From: Lachnospiraceae bacterium
Lineage (GTDB): Bacteria > Bacillota > Clostridia > Lachnospirales > Lachnospiraceae
Length of the DNA stretch: 64,000 nucleotides
NCBI GenBank assembly: GCA_910576385.1
Contig: CAJTIR010000002.1
Span: forward strand, 1-64,000
Direction: 5' to 3'
Shown here: positions 1-7,578 of the stretch, piece by piece
Layout of the letters: each line of letters begins with the position of its first letter
Position numbering within the stretch: the stretch's first letter is position 1
Program-made: the position numbers and the translations under genes
The notes under the pieces: model-generated
Told to the model about the DNA's origin: nothing
The model's input: only the letters and a program-made list of their open reading frames with translations
Databases searched by the model: none

Positions 1-310
1 CCATTGATTGCATAATCTCATGCGTTACATACTGTTTTGCAGGCAGATACCGCTATCTGCCTTATTTCCATGCCATAAAATCCTTGTTATCCACATCCAC
101 CTCCTGTAAGTCCGGCTCAACCGGGCCTTTGCCCTATTGGAATCAAGATTTTGAACTTGTTTCGCAATTGTCTATCGGTAAATGTATAGAACAAAGTGGG
201 CAATCCCTCGTCAGTTTCCTGCCTGCGGCGGGTCGCTTGTTAAGCAACGACCGAAACGAAGTGAAGAAAGACCCTGCGATCATTGTTTTTCATCTTATTA
301 GGCTATAAGA
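1..310 (-). other. Remnant region downstream of the FMN riboswitch
   Basis: These bases hold no long open frame on the minus strand, where a flavin gene would be expected below the riboswitch. Several short frames, each closed by stops, run through it. One frame ending at a TAA near 61-63 reads EPDLQEVDVDNKDF and looks like a protein C-terminus, but it is preceded by a stop about 23 codons earlier. I infer a scrap of a decayed gene, perhaps from a mobile element, and cannot name the family. A short plus-strand frame at 84-308 has no recognisable content. Confidence 0.4.
41..62. repeat. Perfect 9-bp inverted repeat (hairpin)
   Basis: AGGCAGATA at 41-49 is mirrored by TATCTGCCT at 54-62 with a 4-base loop. 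On the minus strand it follows directly after the TAA that ends the short DLQEVD-type frame. It lacks a long T run, so it is a weak terminator candidate. Confidence 0.6.
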
Positions 311-341
311 TAAAAAACCCTGAATCCATAAAGATTCAGGG
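311..341 (-). terminator. Rho-independent terminator of the FMN riboswitch
   Basis: On the minus strand GCCCTGAATC pairs with GATTCAGGG around a 6-base loop (arms 318-326 and 333-341), followed by a run of six T. It sits about 30 bases after the riboswitch core, where an expression platform that stops transcription at high FMN is expected. Confidence 0.85.
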
Positions 342-369
342 CATATCACTCATCATATACACAAATACC

Positions 370-545
370 ATCTCTTCTCCCATCCAGACTATACTGTCGG
401 TTTTGGATTCTCACCAAATCATGCAATTAAACTTATAAGTCTTCTGCTCACGGACTTGCCTTCTAAAACTATAAAAGTATCACCGTCGGTCGGGAATTCC
501 ATTCCATCCACTTAAGGAATGGGCACCCTGCCCTGAAGATCTCTA
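370..545 (-). promoter_or_regulatory. FMN riboswitch (RFN element)
   Basis: Read on the minus strand, this segment carries the RFN signature blocks in order: CAGGGCAGGGTG near 537-525, AATTCCCGACCG near 500-486, GGTGAGAATCC near 415-405, and CCGACAGTATAGTCTGGATG near 401-382. It closes with a P1 stem (ATCTTC against GAAGAG). The aptamer binds flavin mononucleotide and normally controls riboflavin synthesis or uptake genes. A promoter lies just upstream and a terminator just downstream. No rib gene follows within the window, so the controlled gene is lost or lies beyond the edge. Confidence 0.95.
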
Positions 546-560
546 TTCAATTATGACTTC

Positions 561-589
561 ATATTACTCTTTTCAGATACATCTGTCAA
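561..589 (-). promoter_or_regulatory. Sigma-A promoter of the FMN riboswitch
   Basis: On the minus strand, TTGACA (589-584) and TAATAT (566-561) are separated by exactly 17 bases. Transcription would start near 553, a few bases before the riboswitch P1 stem. Confidence 0.8.
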
Positions 590-610
590 CAAAAAACTAT
601 TTTCTTTCAT

Positions 611-1249
611 TTATGTATTAATGTGTTCTTTATGATATTGAATAAAATCTTTTTTATCAAAATCTGGCAGATATCCATATTCACCTAAAATCAACTGAAT
701 CATTGCGACCGTTCTTGCTTGGGTATTGATACTTTTTGCTGGATTAAATTCAATATCAGTAAAATAATTATAATTTGAAATTGCGTTGATTTCATCTGTT
801 AGAAATGATTTTTTTATAGCAGTAATATAGATGAAATCATAGAATACTGTTTTGGGAATTAAAGGAAAATCCTCATTTTGATAACGAAAGGCTCTTAAAC
901 TTCCAGAATTACGTAACCGCTCATCACGCTTGGCTTCTTTTGGCAACACATCAAGCAAATCGAGATAAGGACCACCTCTCTCAAAAACTTTAGCACTCTG
1001 AAAAACATTTTCAAGGGTATAGTTGTTTAACTTAAGATTGAACGCACTTAATTTTATTCCAATAGTTTCTTTGCTCTTAGTGCTAATCTCTAAAGGTTTC
1101 GCGCTTTTATCTGCTTTTATAATCGCATTATGTAGACTTGCTATAGATTTTTGCTTTTGAGATACCGCAAAACCAGAAAACCATTCAAACGAATATACTT
1201 CACTAACAACTTTTCCTTGACGAATAAAAAACGCTGGTCGTTCTGCCAT
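611..1249 (-). CDS. NADAR-family protein (DUF6977; DarT1-associated type)
   Basis: This 212-residue protein resembles the NADAR-type proteins found beside DarT1 toxins. Conserved blocks are FSGFAVSQKQKSI near residues 24-36, ENVFQSAKVFERGGPY near 80-95, PKEAKRDERLRNSG near 103-116 and NPAKSINTQARTVA near 170-185. NADAR proteins are known to remove ADP-ribose from guanine bases or to act on free ADP-ribose metabolites, and some serve as antitoxins. A GGAGG site precedes the ATG. It lies 25 bases after an unrecognised 138-residue gene and is probably cotranscribed with it. No DarT gene is present. The only other NAD-consuming enzyme nearby is KptA, encoded divergently. The family call is firm; the antitoxin role is inference. 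Confidence 0.8.
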   Translation of the reverse strand: MAERPAFFIRQGKVVSEVYSFEWFSGFAVSQKQKSIASLHNAIIKADKSAKPLEISTKSKETIGIKLSAFNLKLNNYTLENVFQSAKVFERGGPYLDLLDVLPKEAKRDERLRNSGSLRAFRYQNEDFPLIPKTVFYDFIYITAIKKSFLTDEINAISNYNYFTDIEFNPAKSINTQARTVAMIQLILGEYGYLPDFDKKDFIQYHKEHINT

Positions 1250-1274
1250 CCTATCCTCCTACCTAAAACGTGAT

Positions 1275-1691
1275 TTATACTTCTAATGCACTAATTATTT
1301 CCTGTATTTCAAATATGGCATCTTCTACTCGCAGTTTAACTTCTTCACTCCAAAATCTACTGCCGCCAGATAGTTCATCAATCAAATGAAAGATAGCAAC
1401 TGCATCTGAAATAGATATAAATCCGCTTGATTTCCACTCGGAGAAATGATTATTGAGATAGCTCGTAATCTCTGAATATATTTGCTCATTAAAAGAATTA
1501 TTACAGCGTAATTCTACCAACAATCCATTTTCCCCTACAACCATATCAGAAAAACTCATTGAAACGCTGCCTCCAAACTTTCTGATTTGTATATCCAATA
1601 TAATACCATGAATTGCTTCGCAATGACATGGTACATCTATGCGCACTCCGGCGCGTATCATATCTGGCGATATTATACCATAATCGCACAT
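1275..1691 (-). CDS. Uncharacterised 138-residue protein upstream of the NADAR gene
   Basis: I do not recognise this family. The protein has no signal peptide or membrane segment. The C-terminal half is acidic and helical (LIDELSGGSRFWSEE, then VEDAIFEIQEI). It has three Cys near the N-terminus (one at residue 2 and a CHC at about 22-24), which could bind metal. There is no clear ribosome binding site at the first ATG, so translation might begin a few codons later, for instance at Met11. It is the first gene of a two-gene unit with the NADAR gene, divergent from kptA, so it may be the functional partner of the NADAR protein. Existence as a gene is likely; function is unknown. Confidence 0.6.
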   Translation of the reverse strand: MCDYGIISPDMIRAGVRIDVPCHCEAIHGIILDIQIRKFGGSVSMSFSDMVVGENGLLVELRCNNSFNEQIYSEITSYLNNHFSEWKSSGFISISDAVAIFHLIDELSGGSRFWSEEVKLRVEDAIFEIQEIISALEV

Positions 1692-1727
1692 TTAATTCTA
1701 TCAAACTTCAATACAAATAACCAAAAG

Positions 1728-1756
1728 TTGAAAACCGAAAGATAAAAAGTTATAAT
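1728..1756 (+). promoter_or_regulatory. Sigma-A promoter of kptA
   Basis: TTGAAA (1728-1733) and TATAAT (1751-1756) have a 17-base spacer. They lie 42 bases before the kptA start, in the divergent spacer shared with the 138-residue gene. Confidence 0.75.
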
Positions 1757-1798
1757 TGTTTAAACCAAAATAATACAAATTACTTGAGGAGAACATAT

Positions 1799-2353
1799 AT
1801 GGGAAAATTAGATAAATTAAGCAAATTTCTAAGCTTGATCTTGCGTCATAAGCCAGAAGCGGCAAACCTTGAACTGGATGAACATGGATGGGCCAATGTA
1901 GAGGATCTAATACTTGGCGTCAATCAGACTGGACGAAAGATCAATCTGGAGATTTTAGAAGAAATCGTAGCTGCTGACCAAAAGCAGCGATACAGCTTTA
2001 ACGCGGATAAAACACTGCTGCGCGCCAATCAAGGGCATAGTATCCCAGTAGATGTGGAATTGACCGAACAAAAACCACCAGAATTTTTATACCACGGCAC
2101 AGCCGAACGGTTTCTTGGTTCCATTATGACTGAGGGTCTAAAACCGATGAGCCGGCTGTATATCCATCTGTCAAAAGATATCGAAACGGCCTGCAAAGTT
2201 GGCAAACGGCATGGTACACCTGCAGTCTTGCAAATCAACAGTAAAAAAATGCATCAGGATGGATATAAGTTCTATTTATCGGCTAATGGCGTCTGGCTTA
2301 CAAAACAGATCTCACCTATATATTTCACATTGATTGAACACATAGAAAAATAA
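1799..2353 (+). CDS. kptA: RNA 2'-phosphotransferase (Tpt1/KptA family)
   Basis: The 184-residue product removes an internal 2'-phosphate from RNA, using NAD+ and releasing ADP-ribose 1'',2''-cyclic phosphate and nicotinamide. The N-terminal winged-helix part carries LSLILRHKPE with the catalytic Arg-His pair. The C-terminal ADP-ribosyltransferase-like part carries the NAD-binding motifs LYHGT, YIHLS and the GKRHG loop. I chose ATG 1799 because the in-frame TTG at 1784 overlaps the GAGGAG ribosome binding site. A 17-spaced promoter lies upstream. Bacterial KptA proteins have few known substrates; some family members ADP-ribosylate nucleic-acid ends. Its neighbour is a NADAR protein, an enzyme class linked to ADP-ribose removal. 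Confidence 0.93.
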   Translation: MGKLDKLSKFLSLILRHKPEAANLELDEHGWANVEDLILGVNQTGRKINLEILEEIVAADQKQRYSFNADKTLLRANQGHSIPVDVELTEQKPPEFLYHGTAERFLGSIMTEGLKPMSRLYIHLSKDIETACKVGKRHGTPAVLQINSKKMHQDGYKFYLSANGVWLTKQISPIYFTLIEHIEK

Positions 2354-2396
2354 ATTTATCTATACAAACACAAAAACCAGGAAAGGATGTGTTAGA

Positions 2397-2771
2397 ATGG
2401 CAGCTTTACAGCCACAATTTGATGTAAAGTTATCCGACAAACCTCTCACCATTGTCCAACCTGATCTTTTGATTATCTGCGACAAAAATAAACTAGATGG
2501 TAAGCGATGTAATGGTGCACCCGATTTTATTATTGAAATTGTCTCTCCTGGCAATCCGGCAGATGATTATATCCGCAAATTGTATTATTACAAAAAGTAT
2601 GGTGTTCGTGAATATTGGATTGTTGACCCCAGACAGAAGATTATCGTTGTAAATTATTTCGAAGGAGACATACTCAATGTACAATATGATTTCTATTCCA
2701 CCATCAAAGCCAATCTATATGAGGATTTCTATATAAACTTCTCTGAACTTGTCAATTCACTGGATGTTTAA
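2397..2771 (+). CDS. Short Uma2-family (DUF820) PD-(D/E)XK protein, N-terminally truncated
   Basis: The 124 residues cover the C-terminal two thirds of a Uma2-type restriction-endonuclease-fold protein: PDLLIICD, then APDFIIEIVSPGN, then KLYYYKKYGVREYWIVDP. Full members are about 180-200 residues and begin with a helical segment of about 60 residues that is missing here. The coding sequence still has a Met and a usable AGGAAAGG site, so it could be expressed as a short form, but I favour a truncated gene. It lies 43 bases after kptA on the same strand. Function of the family is mostly unknown; many copies occur in mobile DNA. Confidence 0.7.
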   Translation: MAALQPQFDVKLSDKPLTIVQPDLLIICDKNKLDGKRCNGAPDFIIEIVSPGNPADDYIRKLYYYKKYGVREYWIVDPRQKIIVVNYFEGDILNVQYDFYSTIKANLYEDFYINFSELVNSLDV

Positions 2772-2778
2772 AAATTAT

Positions 2779-2802
2779 GGCGCAGGATTTTTCACCTGCG
2801 CC
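2779..2802 (+). terminator. Hairpin after the Uma2-type gene
   Basis: GGCGCAGG (2779-2786) pairs with CCTGCGCC (2795-2802) around an 8-base loop, eight bases after the stop codon. The T run afterwards is weak, so termination is plausible rather than certain. Confidence 0.55.
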
Positions 2803-2897
2803 GTATTGTAATTATGATTGTATACTTTACTCCATCTGATTCTAATACAATATTTCACATAATAGTTACTATATTCCTATATATCTACTTAAACAAG

Positions 2898-3713
2898 TTA
2901 TTTCTCCCCATGTATTCTTTTCCAATATTTATATACTCGTTTCAGCTCTGTTACATCCTTCCCCTTTCTTTCTTGCCATTCAAAATATTCTTCTAATGAT
3001 GTATAATCTTTTGATGCAGCTCTGTATTTGGGATAACCACCCCAATAATCTTCAAATGTTGACAATCCTAATTCAGAAAATGGTCCTTCTCCATCAATAA
3101 GATATTGCATATTTTTCGTCTTATAGGAACCAATATTTTCTGTATTTCCACTACCAGGTTTGTCACCAGCAATCTTATATTTTTCTTGAACAAATACCGC
3201 AACATCTTTGTAAGGAACTGGTAATTTTCTACAATCATTTAATGGATACATTTTTCCTTCACCAGCATTTTCATTTCTCGTATATACAAAACCAATTACA
3301 TAATGCTTTTTATATTGATCATATGGAAACATTATATTTTTTGTTCCATTTCTCATAAAAGAAGCATAAGAACCAAGCGTAAAACTATATCTTTTTACCT
3401 TTTTATTTTTGTTAAATTTTCGATATGTAGTTTTTATGTCAATTGCTATTTTTTGACAATCCCCCTTACTTTTCATCAATGTAAAATCTGGATAAACTGT
3501 TTGCCGTTCAGAAGGTTGAAGAATGAAATCATTTTCATCTGCTATTTCTTGTAAAAGACTAAATGAAATCAATTCAAAAATCCTTCCAATCAGTTTAGAA
3601 TCACTTCCTAATGAAAAAATTCTTCCATCTGATGCAACAAGTCCGCTTACCTCCCAGTCAATTTGCTTCTCTGCTATTTTATGGTAAAACGCATCTATAA
3701 AATCAAATTCCAT
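2898..3713 (-). CDS. Type II restriction endonuclease, EcoRV family
   Basis: The 271-residue protein aligns by eye with R.EcoRV along its whole length (EcoRV has 245 residues). The PD-(D/E)XK active site is intact: Glu47 in RIFEL, Asp76 in YPDFTL, and Asp92-Ile-Lys94 in IDIKTTY, matching EcoRV Glu45, Asp74, Asp90 and Lys92. The recognition loop is also kept as GSGNT at about residues 187-191, followed by NIGS. I therefore infer cleavage at GATATC. It starts three bases after the stop of its methyltransferase gene and is surely cotranscribed. EcoRV-type enzymes are best known from Proteobacteria, so transfer into this AT-rich island is likely. Confidence 0.95.
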   Translation of the reverse strand: MEFDFIDAFYHKIAEKQIDWEVSGLVASDGRIFSLGSDSKLIGRIFELISFSLLQEIADENDFILQPSERQTVYPDFTLMKSKGDCQKIAIDIKTTYRKFNKNKKVKRYSFTLGSYASFMRNGTKNIMFPYDQYKKHYVIGFVYTRNENAGEGKMYPLNDCRKLPVPYKDVAVFVQEKYKIAGDKPGSGNTENIGSYKTKNMQYLIDGEGPFSELGLSTFEDYWGGYPKYRAASKDYTSLEEYFEWQERKGKDVTELKRVYKYWKRIHGEK

Positions 3714-3716
3714 CCC

Positions 3717-4661
3717 CTATTCCTCCATTTGTAAATTACACATGCTACCTACTTGTTTCATCCCTGGTAATACAAAAGACAATTGTTCATATTCAACTTT
3801 TTTCTGATCTTGTGCCGTGAGAGGCTCATAATTCATCAATAATGCTTCTAACATAGAACCTCGATTCTTTTCTCTTGCCCCAACATGGTAAAAATGCTCC
3901 TGATTTAGTTTATAGCAATCCTTCCACACAGAATCTATATACTCATTTTTTCTATATTTATTTTCATCCCAAGTTGATAATATAAATTTCGCACCTGAAG
4001 CATACAGTTCATCTCGCAATAAAATTTCATGTTCCTCATCCCAACTATCATAATAATCTACATGTCTGCCAATATATGGCGGATCACAGTAAATAAAATC
4101 CCTCTCTGACGCCTCTCTAATTGTTTCCTCAAATGATTGACATTTAAACTGCCAGTCATTTTGAGGGAAAATTGTTTCCAATCGTTTTACTTGATTGACA
4201 ATTTTCGTCACATATGCTTTTGAAAATCTCTCAGGCTTATGTCCATAAGGCACATTGAACTTATAATTTTTGTTAAACCGAATCATTCCATTAAAACAAC
4301 TTCTATTTAAAAACAAAAAATCTAAAGGATTGTGCTGCTCATTAAACCTATCTCTTATATAATAATAATGTTTCTCATCTTTCTCCTTAAGTAATCCCCC
4401 TTCCTTTTCTAAAAATTCGCGAACTATATAAGAGTTTATCTGACCGCTCTTGATTTCATTATATAATGCAATCACATAAGGATTAGCATCTGCAAAAACT
4501 GCATATTTCGGTGCTAAATTAAGTCCAACAACACCAGAACCCATAAATGGCTCATACCATACAGCTTGATCTTGCAAACTCACAGCCTGCGAAATTAACT
4601 TAACTAATTTTGTTTTTATTCCTTGTATTTTTATTGGAGGAATATATACCTTCTCAATCAT
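3717..4661 (-). CDS. Adenine-specific DNA methyltransferase (D12 class), partner of the EcoRV-like enzyme
   Basis: This protein would methylate the recognition site of the neighbouring endonuclease and protect the chromosome. It has the D12/Dam-type layout: an N-terminal PPIKIQGIK block, the AdoMet-binding FMGSGVVGLN motif at residues 39-48, and the catalytic DPPY motif near residue 190 (YCDPPYIGRH). M.EcoRV is itself a Dam-like N6-adenine enzyme of this class. I place the start at ATG 4661, because GGAG lies seven bases before it; the ATG at 4676 has no ribosome binding site and would add five residues. The three-base gap to the nuclease gene means methylase is translated first. Confidence 0.93.
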   Translation of the reverse strand: MIEKVYIPPIKIQGIKTKLVKLISQAVSLQDQAVWYEPFMGSGVVGLNLAPKYAVFADANPYVIALYNEIKSGQINSYIVREFLEKEGGLLKEKDEKHYYYIRDRFNEQHNPLDFLFLNRSCFNGMIRFNKNYKFNVPYGHKPERFSKAYVTKIVNQVKRLETIFPQNDWQFKCQSFEETIREASERDFIYCDPPYIGRHVDYYDSWDEEHEILLRDELYASGAKFILSTWDENKYRKNEYIDSVWKDCYKLNQEHFYHVGAREKNRGSMLEALLMNYEPLTAQDQKKVEYEQLSFVLPGMKQVGSMCNLQMEE

Positions 4662-4720
4662 AGATTTCTTCTCCATTAACTTTCTTAAATCTTAGATATA
4701 AGGTTTCTTAAAAAATCTCT

Positions 4721-6862
4721 CTAAATCTTCATTGTAAGCTGAATCCGTTTTTTGGCCACATCTACACTCATAACTTTGACTTCCACAATATCTCCCACGC
4801 TGACTGCCTCCAACGGATGCTTAATATAACGCTCTGTCATCTGGGAAATATGTACCAGACCATCCTGATGGACGCCGATATCCACAAACGCACCGAAATC
4901 AATCACATTGCGCACCGTACCTTTTAAGATCATCCCCGGTGTCAGATCTTTCATTTCCAATACATCAGTCCTCAAAATTGGCTTTGGCATCTCATCTCTG
5001 GGATCTCTGGCAGGCTTTTCCAATTCCTTCACAATATCCTGCAGCGTCATTTCTCCAATCTCTAACTCTCCTGCCAATTTCTTATAATCTGAAATCTTTT
5101 TGGAAATGCCGGATAATTTTCCATTAGGGATATCCTCTGGCACATATCCTAATCTATTCAGCAATTTCAAAGCGGCTTCATAACTTTCCGGGTGGACGCT
5201 TGTTCCGTCCAAAGGATTTTTACCACCACTGATTCGCATAAAACCGGCGCATTGTTCATAAGCCTTTGGGCCTAATTTTGCCACCTTTAAAAGCTGAGAA
5301 CGAGTGATAAATCTGCCGTTTTCTTCCCTGTATGCGACAATATTTTTGGCAATCACTTTGCTGATACCAGAGATATATTCTAACAAAGACGCAGATGCGG
5401 TATTTAAATCCACACCTACTTTATTGACACAATCCTCCACCACGCCATTCAGCGCACCGCTTAATTTCTTTTGATTCATATCATGTTGATACTGGCCTAC
5501 GCCAATGGATTTGGGATCAATCTTTACCAATTCCGCCAAAGGATCTTGCAGGCGCCTAGCGATGGAAGCGGCACTTCGCTGCCCTACATCAAAATTTGGA
5601 AATTCCTCTGTAGCAAGTTTACTCGCTGAATACACAGAAGCCCCTGCTTCATTGACAATAATATACTGTACTGGTTCTGGAATCTCCTTTAACAAATCTA
5701 CAATTATCATCTCTGATTCTCTGGATGCGGTACCATTTCCCACCGAAATCAGGGAGATTCCATATTTTTGAATCAATTTTTTTAAGACTGCCTTGGACTG
5801 TTCCACTTTATTCTGTGGTGCAGTGGGATAAATAACAGTGGTATCTAATACCTTTCCAGTGGAATCCACTACCGCAAGCTTGCATCCCGTACGGAATGCC
5901 GGATCCCAGCCCAGCACTACTTTTCCAGCAATCGGCGGCTGCATCAAAAGCTGCTGCAAATTTTTTCCAAATACCTTGATCGCCCCGTCTTCGGCACGCT
6001 CGGTCAGCTCACTGCGAATTTCTCGCTCGATGGCAGGCGCAATCAAACGCTTATAACTATCTTCAACCACTGCCTGCAGCGTTTCTGTGGTATGAGGATT
6101 ATCTCTTATAATCGTCTTTTTCTCCAAATACTGTAATATCTGTTCAGCGGGAGCCTCAATTTTTACTGATAAAACTTTCTCCGCTTCTCCGCGGTTTAAT
6201 GCTAAAATGCGATGTCCAGCCAGTTTTGCCAGCCCTTCCTCAAATTCATAATACATTTCATAGACTGATTCTGCCTCTGGATCCTTTGCCACAGACACAA
6301 TCTTACCTGTCCGCATCGTCAGGTCACGAATATATTTGCGGTAAGCCGCCTCATCTGAAATTCCCTCTGCTAATATATCCATAGCCCCTGCAATGGCATC
6401 CTGCACAGAATGAACTTCTTTTTCTGGATTTAAAAATTTCTCTGCCTCCTGTTCCAAAGGCTTGTCTGTCATCTGCAGTAAAATAATGTTTGCCAGCGGC
6501 TCTAACCCCTTTTCTTTGGCAATTGTGGCGCGGGTACGCCGTTTGGGACGATAGGGCCGATACAAATCTTCCACTGCCACCAACGTTTCTGCCGCCAAAA
6601 TCTGCTGCTTCAATTCTTCTGTCAGTTTTCCCTGTTCCTCTATTGTGGAGAGCACTTGTTCCTTTTTCTCCTCCAAATTGCGAAGATAATTCAGCCGTTC
6701 AAACAGATTTCTCAATACCTCATCATTCAAAGCTCCAGTTGCTTCCTTGCGGTATCTGGAAATAAAAGGAATCGTATTCCCCTCATCAATAAGCTTTACC
6801 GCTGCCTGTACCTGTGGTACTTTAATTTGCAGTTCTTCTGCTAATTTCGCAATAATATCCAT
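4721..6862 (-). CDS. tex: Tex RNA-binding transcription accessory protein
   Basis: The 713-residue protein is a full-length Tex (YhgF), a cytoplasmic nucleic-acid-binding factor related to eukaryotic Spt6. Visible parts are the N-terminal helical region with the FISRYRKEATG block (about residues 33-43), a YqgF-like RNase H fold starting near VLGWDPAFRTG, the GVGQYQHDM motif, helix-hairpin-helix segments (ISGISKVIAKNIVAYRE), and a C-terminal S1 domain (GTVRNVIDFGAFVDIGVHQDG). It has an AAGGAGA site and its own promoter, and it is monocistronic. This is the first clearly core gene bordering the accessory island. Confidence 0.96.
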   Translation of the reverse strand: MDIIAKLAEELQIKVPQVQAAVKLIDEGNTIPFISRYRKEATGALNDEVLRNLFERLNYLRNLEEKKEQVLSTIEEQGKLTEELKQQILAAETLVAVEDLYRPYRPKRRTRATIAKEKGLEPLANIILLQMTDKPLEQEAEKFLNPEKEVHSVQDAIAGAMDILAEGISDEAAYRKYIRDLTMRTGKIVSVAKDPEAESVYEMYYEFEEGLAKLAGHRILALNRGEAEKVLSVKIEAPAEQILQYLEKKTIIRDNPHTTETLQAVVEDSYKRLIAPAIEREIRSELTERAEDGAIKVFGKNLQQLLMQPPIAGKVVLGWDPAFRTGCKLAVVDSTGKVLDTTVIYPTAPQNKVEQSKAVLKKLIQKYGISLISVGNGTASRESEMIIVDLLKEIPEPVQYIIVNEAGASVYSASKLATEEFPNFDVGQRSAASIARRLQDPLAELVKIDPKSIGVGQYQHDMNQKKLSGALNGVVEDCVNKVGVDLNTASASLLEYISGISKVIAKNIVAYREENGRFITRSQLLKVAKLGPKAYEQCAGFMRISGGKNPLDGTSVHPESYEAALKLLNRLGYVPEDIPNGKLSGISKKISDYKKLAGELEIGEMTLQDIVKELEKPARDPRDEMPKPILRTDVLEMKDLTPGMILKGTVRNVIDFGAFVDIGVHQDGLVHISQMTERYIKHPLEAVSVGDIVEVKVMSVDVAKKRIQLTMKI

Positions 6863-6899
6863 AAAATATTCTCCTTATTCCTCACAGTTTCTGTGATTT

Positions 6900-6928
6900 A
6901 TTATAGCGGATTGTTTTTATGGTTTCAA
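6900..6928 (-). promoter_or_regulatory. Sigma-A promoter of tex
   Basis: On the minus strand TTGAAA (6928-6923) and TATAAT (6905-6900) have a 17-base spacer, and lie about 40 bases before the tex start. Confidence 0.8.
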
Positions 6929-7062
6929 GAAAATATATTTGTGTTTTGCTTTTTCCCATGCTACAATAATATGAGATAGGTATTGCGAAACAACTAAGTG
7001 ATCAAAATTATTGAGTTTCGCAGTTACCAAAATAATATGAGAAATAAAAAGGAGGTTTTCAA

Positions 7063-7440
7063 ATGGATTACAATGGCACAAATACTTCTTACATAGACAA
7101 ACGTTCTGCAAGTATGGCAATTGCCTCGATGGTAATTGGAATTGCCGGCATGGTAATGAGCTGCTGTATCTATCCAGCCATTATTTTTGGTTCTCTGGCG
7201 CTGCTCCTTGCTATATTGTCCAGAGGTGGAGAAATGACGTTTAGCAACTACGCCAAAGCAGGAATAATCTTAGGAATTCTCGCTATTGTCTGCGGCATTC
7301 TATTTTTAACCATTTCCCTGATCACAATCTATGTTGAGTTTGGCGGATTTGAGGGTTATATGCAATATATTGAAGAGATGTTAGAAGAGATGGGTTATCC
7401 AGATTCCTATCAATCTTATGATTTTTACCGTTCACTCTAA
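7063..7440 (+). CDS. Small DUF4190-like membrane protein
   Basis: The 125-residue protein has two long hydrophobic helices (about residues 18-50 and 62-92) joined by a short polar loop with a Gly-rich repeat. The first reads MAIASMVIGIAG and the second AGIILGILAIV, which is the pattern of DUF4190-type proteins that carry GIASLVLGI-like repeats. The C-terminal tail is acidic and aromatic (YMQYIEEMLEEMGY). An AAGGAGG site precedes the ATG. It stands alone, with tex divergent and a bidirectional terminator after it. Role unknown. Confidence 0.7.
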   Translation: MDYNGTNTSYIDKRSASMAIASMVIGIAGMVMSCCIYPAIIFGSLALLLAILSRGGEMTFSNYAKAGIILGILAIVCGILFLTISLITIYVEFGGFEGYMQYIEEMLEEMGYPDSYQSYDFYRSL

Positions 7441-7460
7441 TTCAGAACCTTACAAAAATA

Positions 7461-7503
7461 GGAAGTCAGATTCTTTCAAATAAATTTGAAGATCCTGGCT
7501 TCC
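7461..7503. terminator. Bidirectional rho-independent terminator
   Basis: GGAAGTCAGATTCTTTCAAA (7461-7480) pairs almost fully with TTTGAAGATCCTGGCTTCC (7485-7503), with T runs on both sides. It separates the convergent DUF4190-like and DUF975 genes. Confidence 0.85.
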
Positions 7504-7578
7504 CATTTTTATGGAGTTATGAATAGTTACTATATTTTATTGTTGTTCTCGCTGCAAAGTCAGCTCTTTCTCAGAAAA

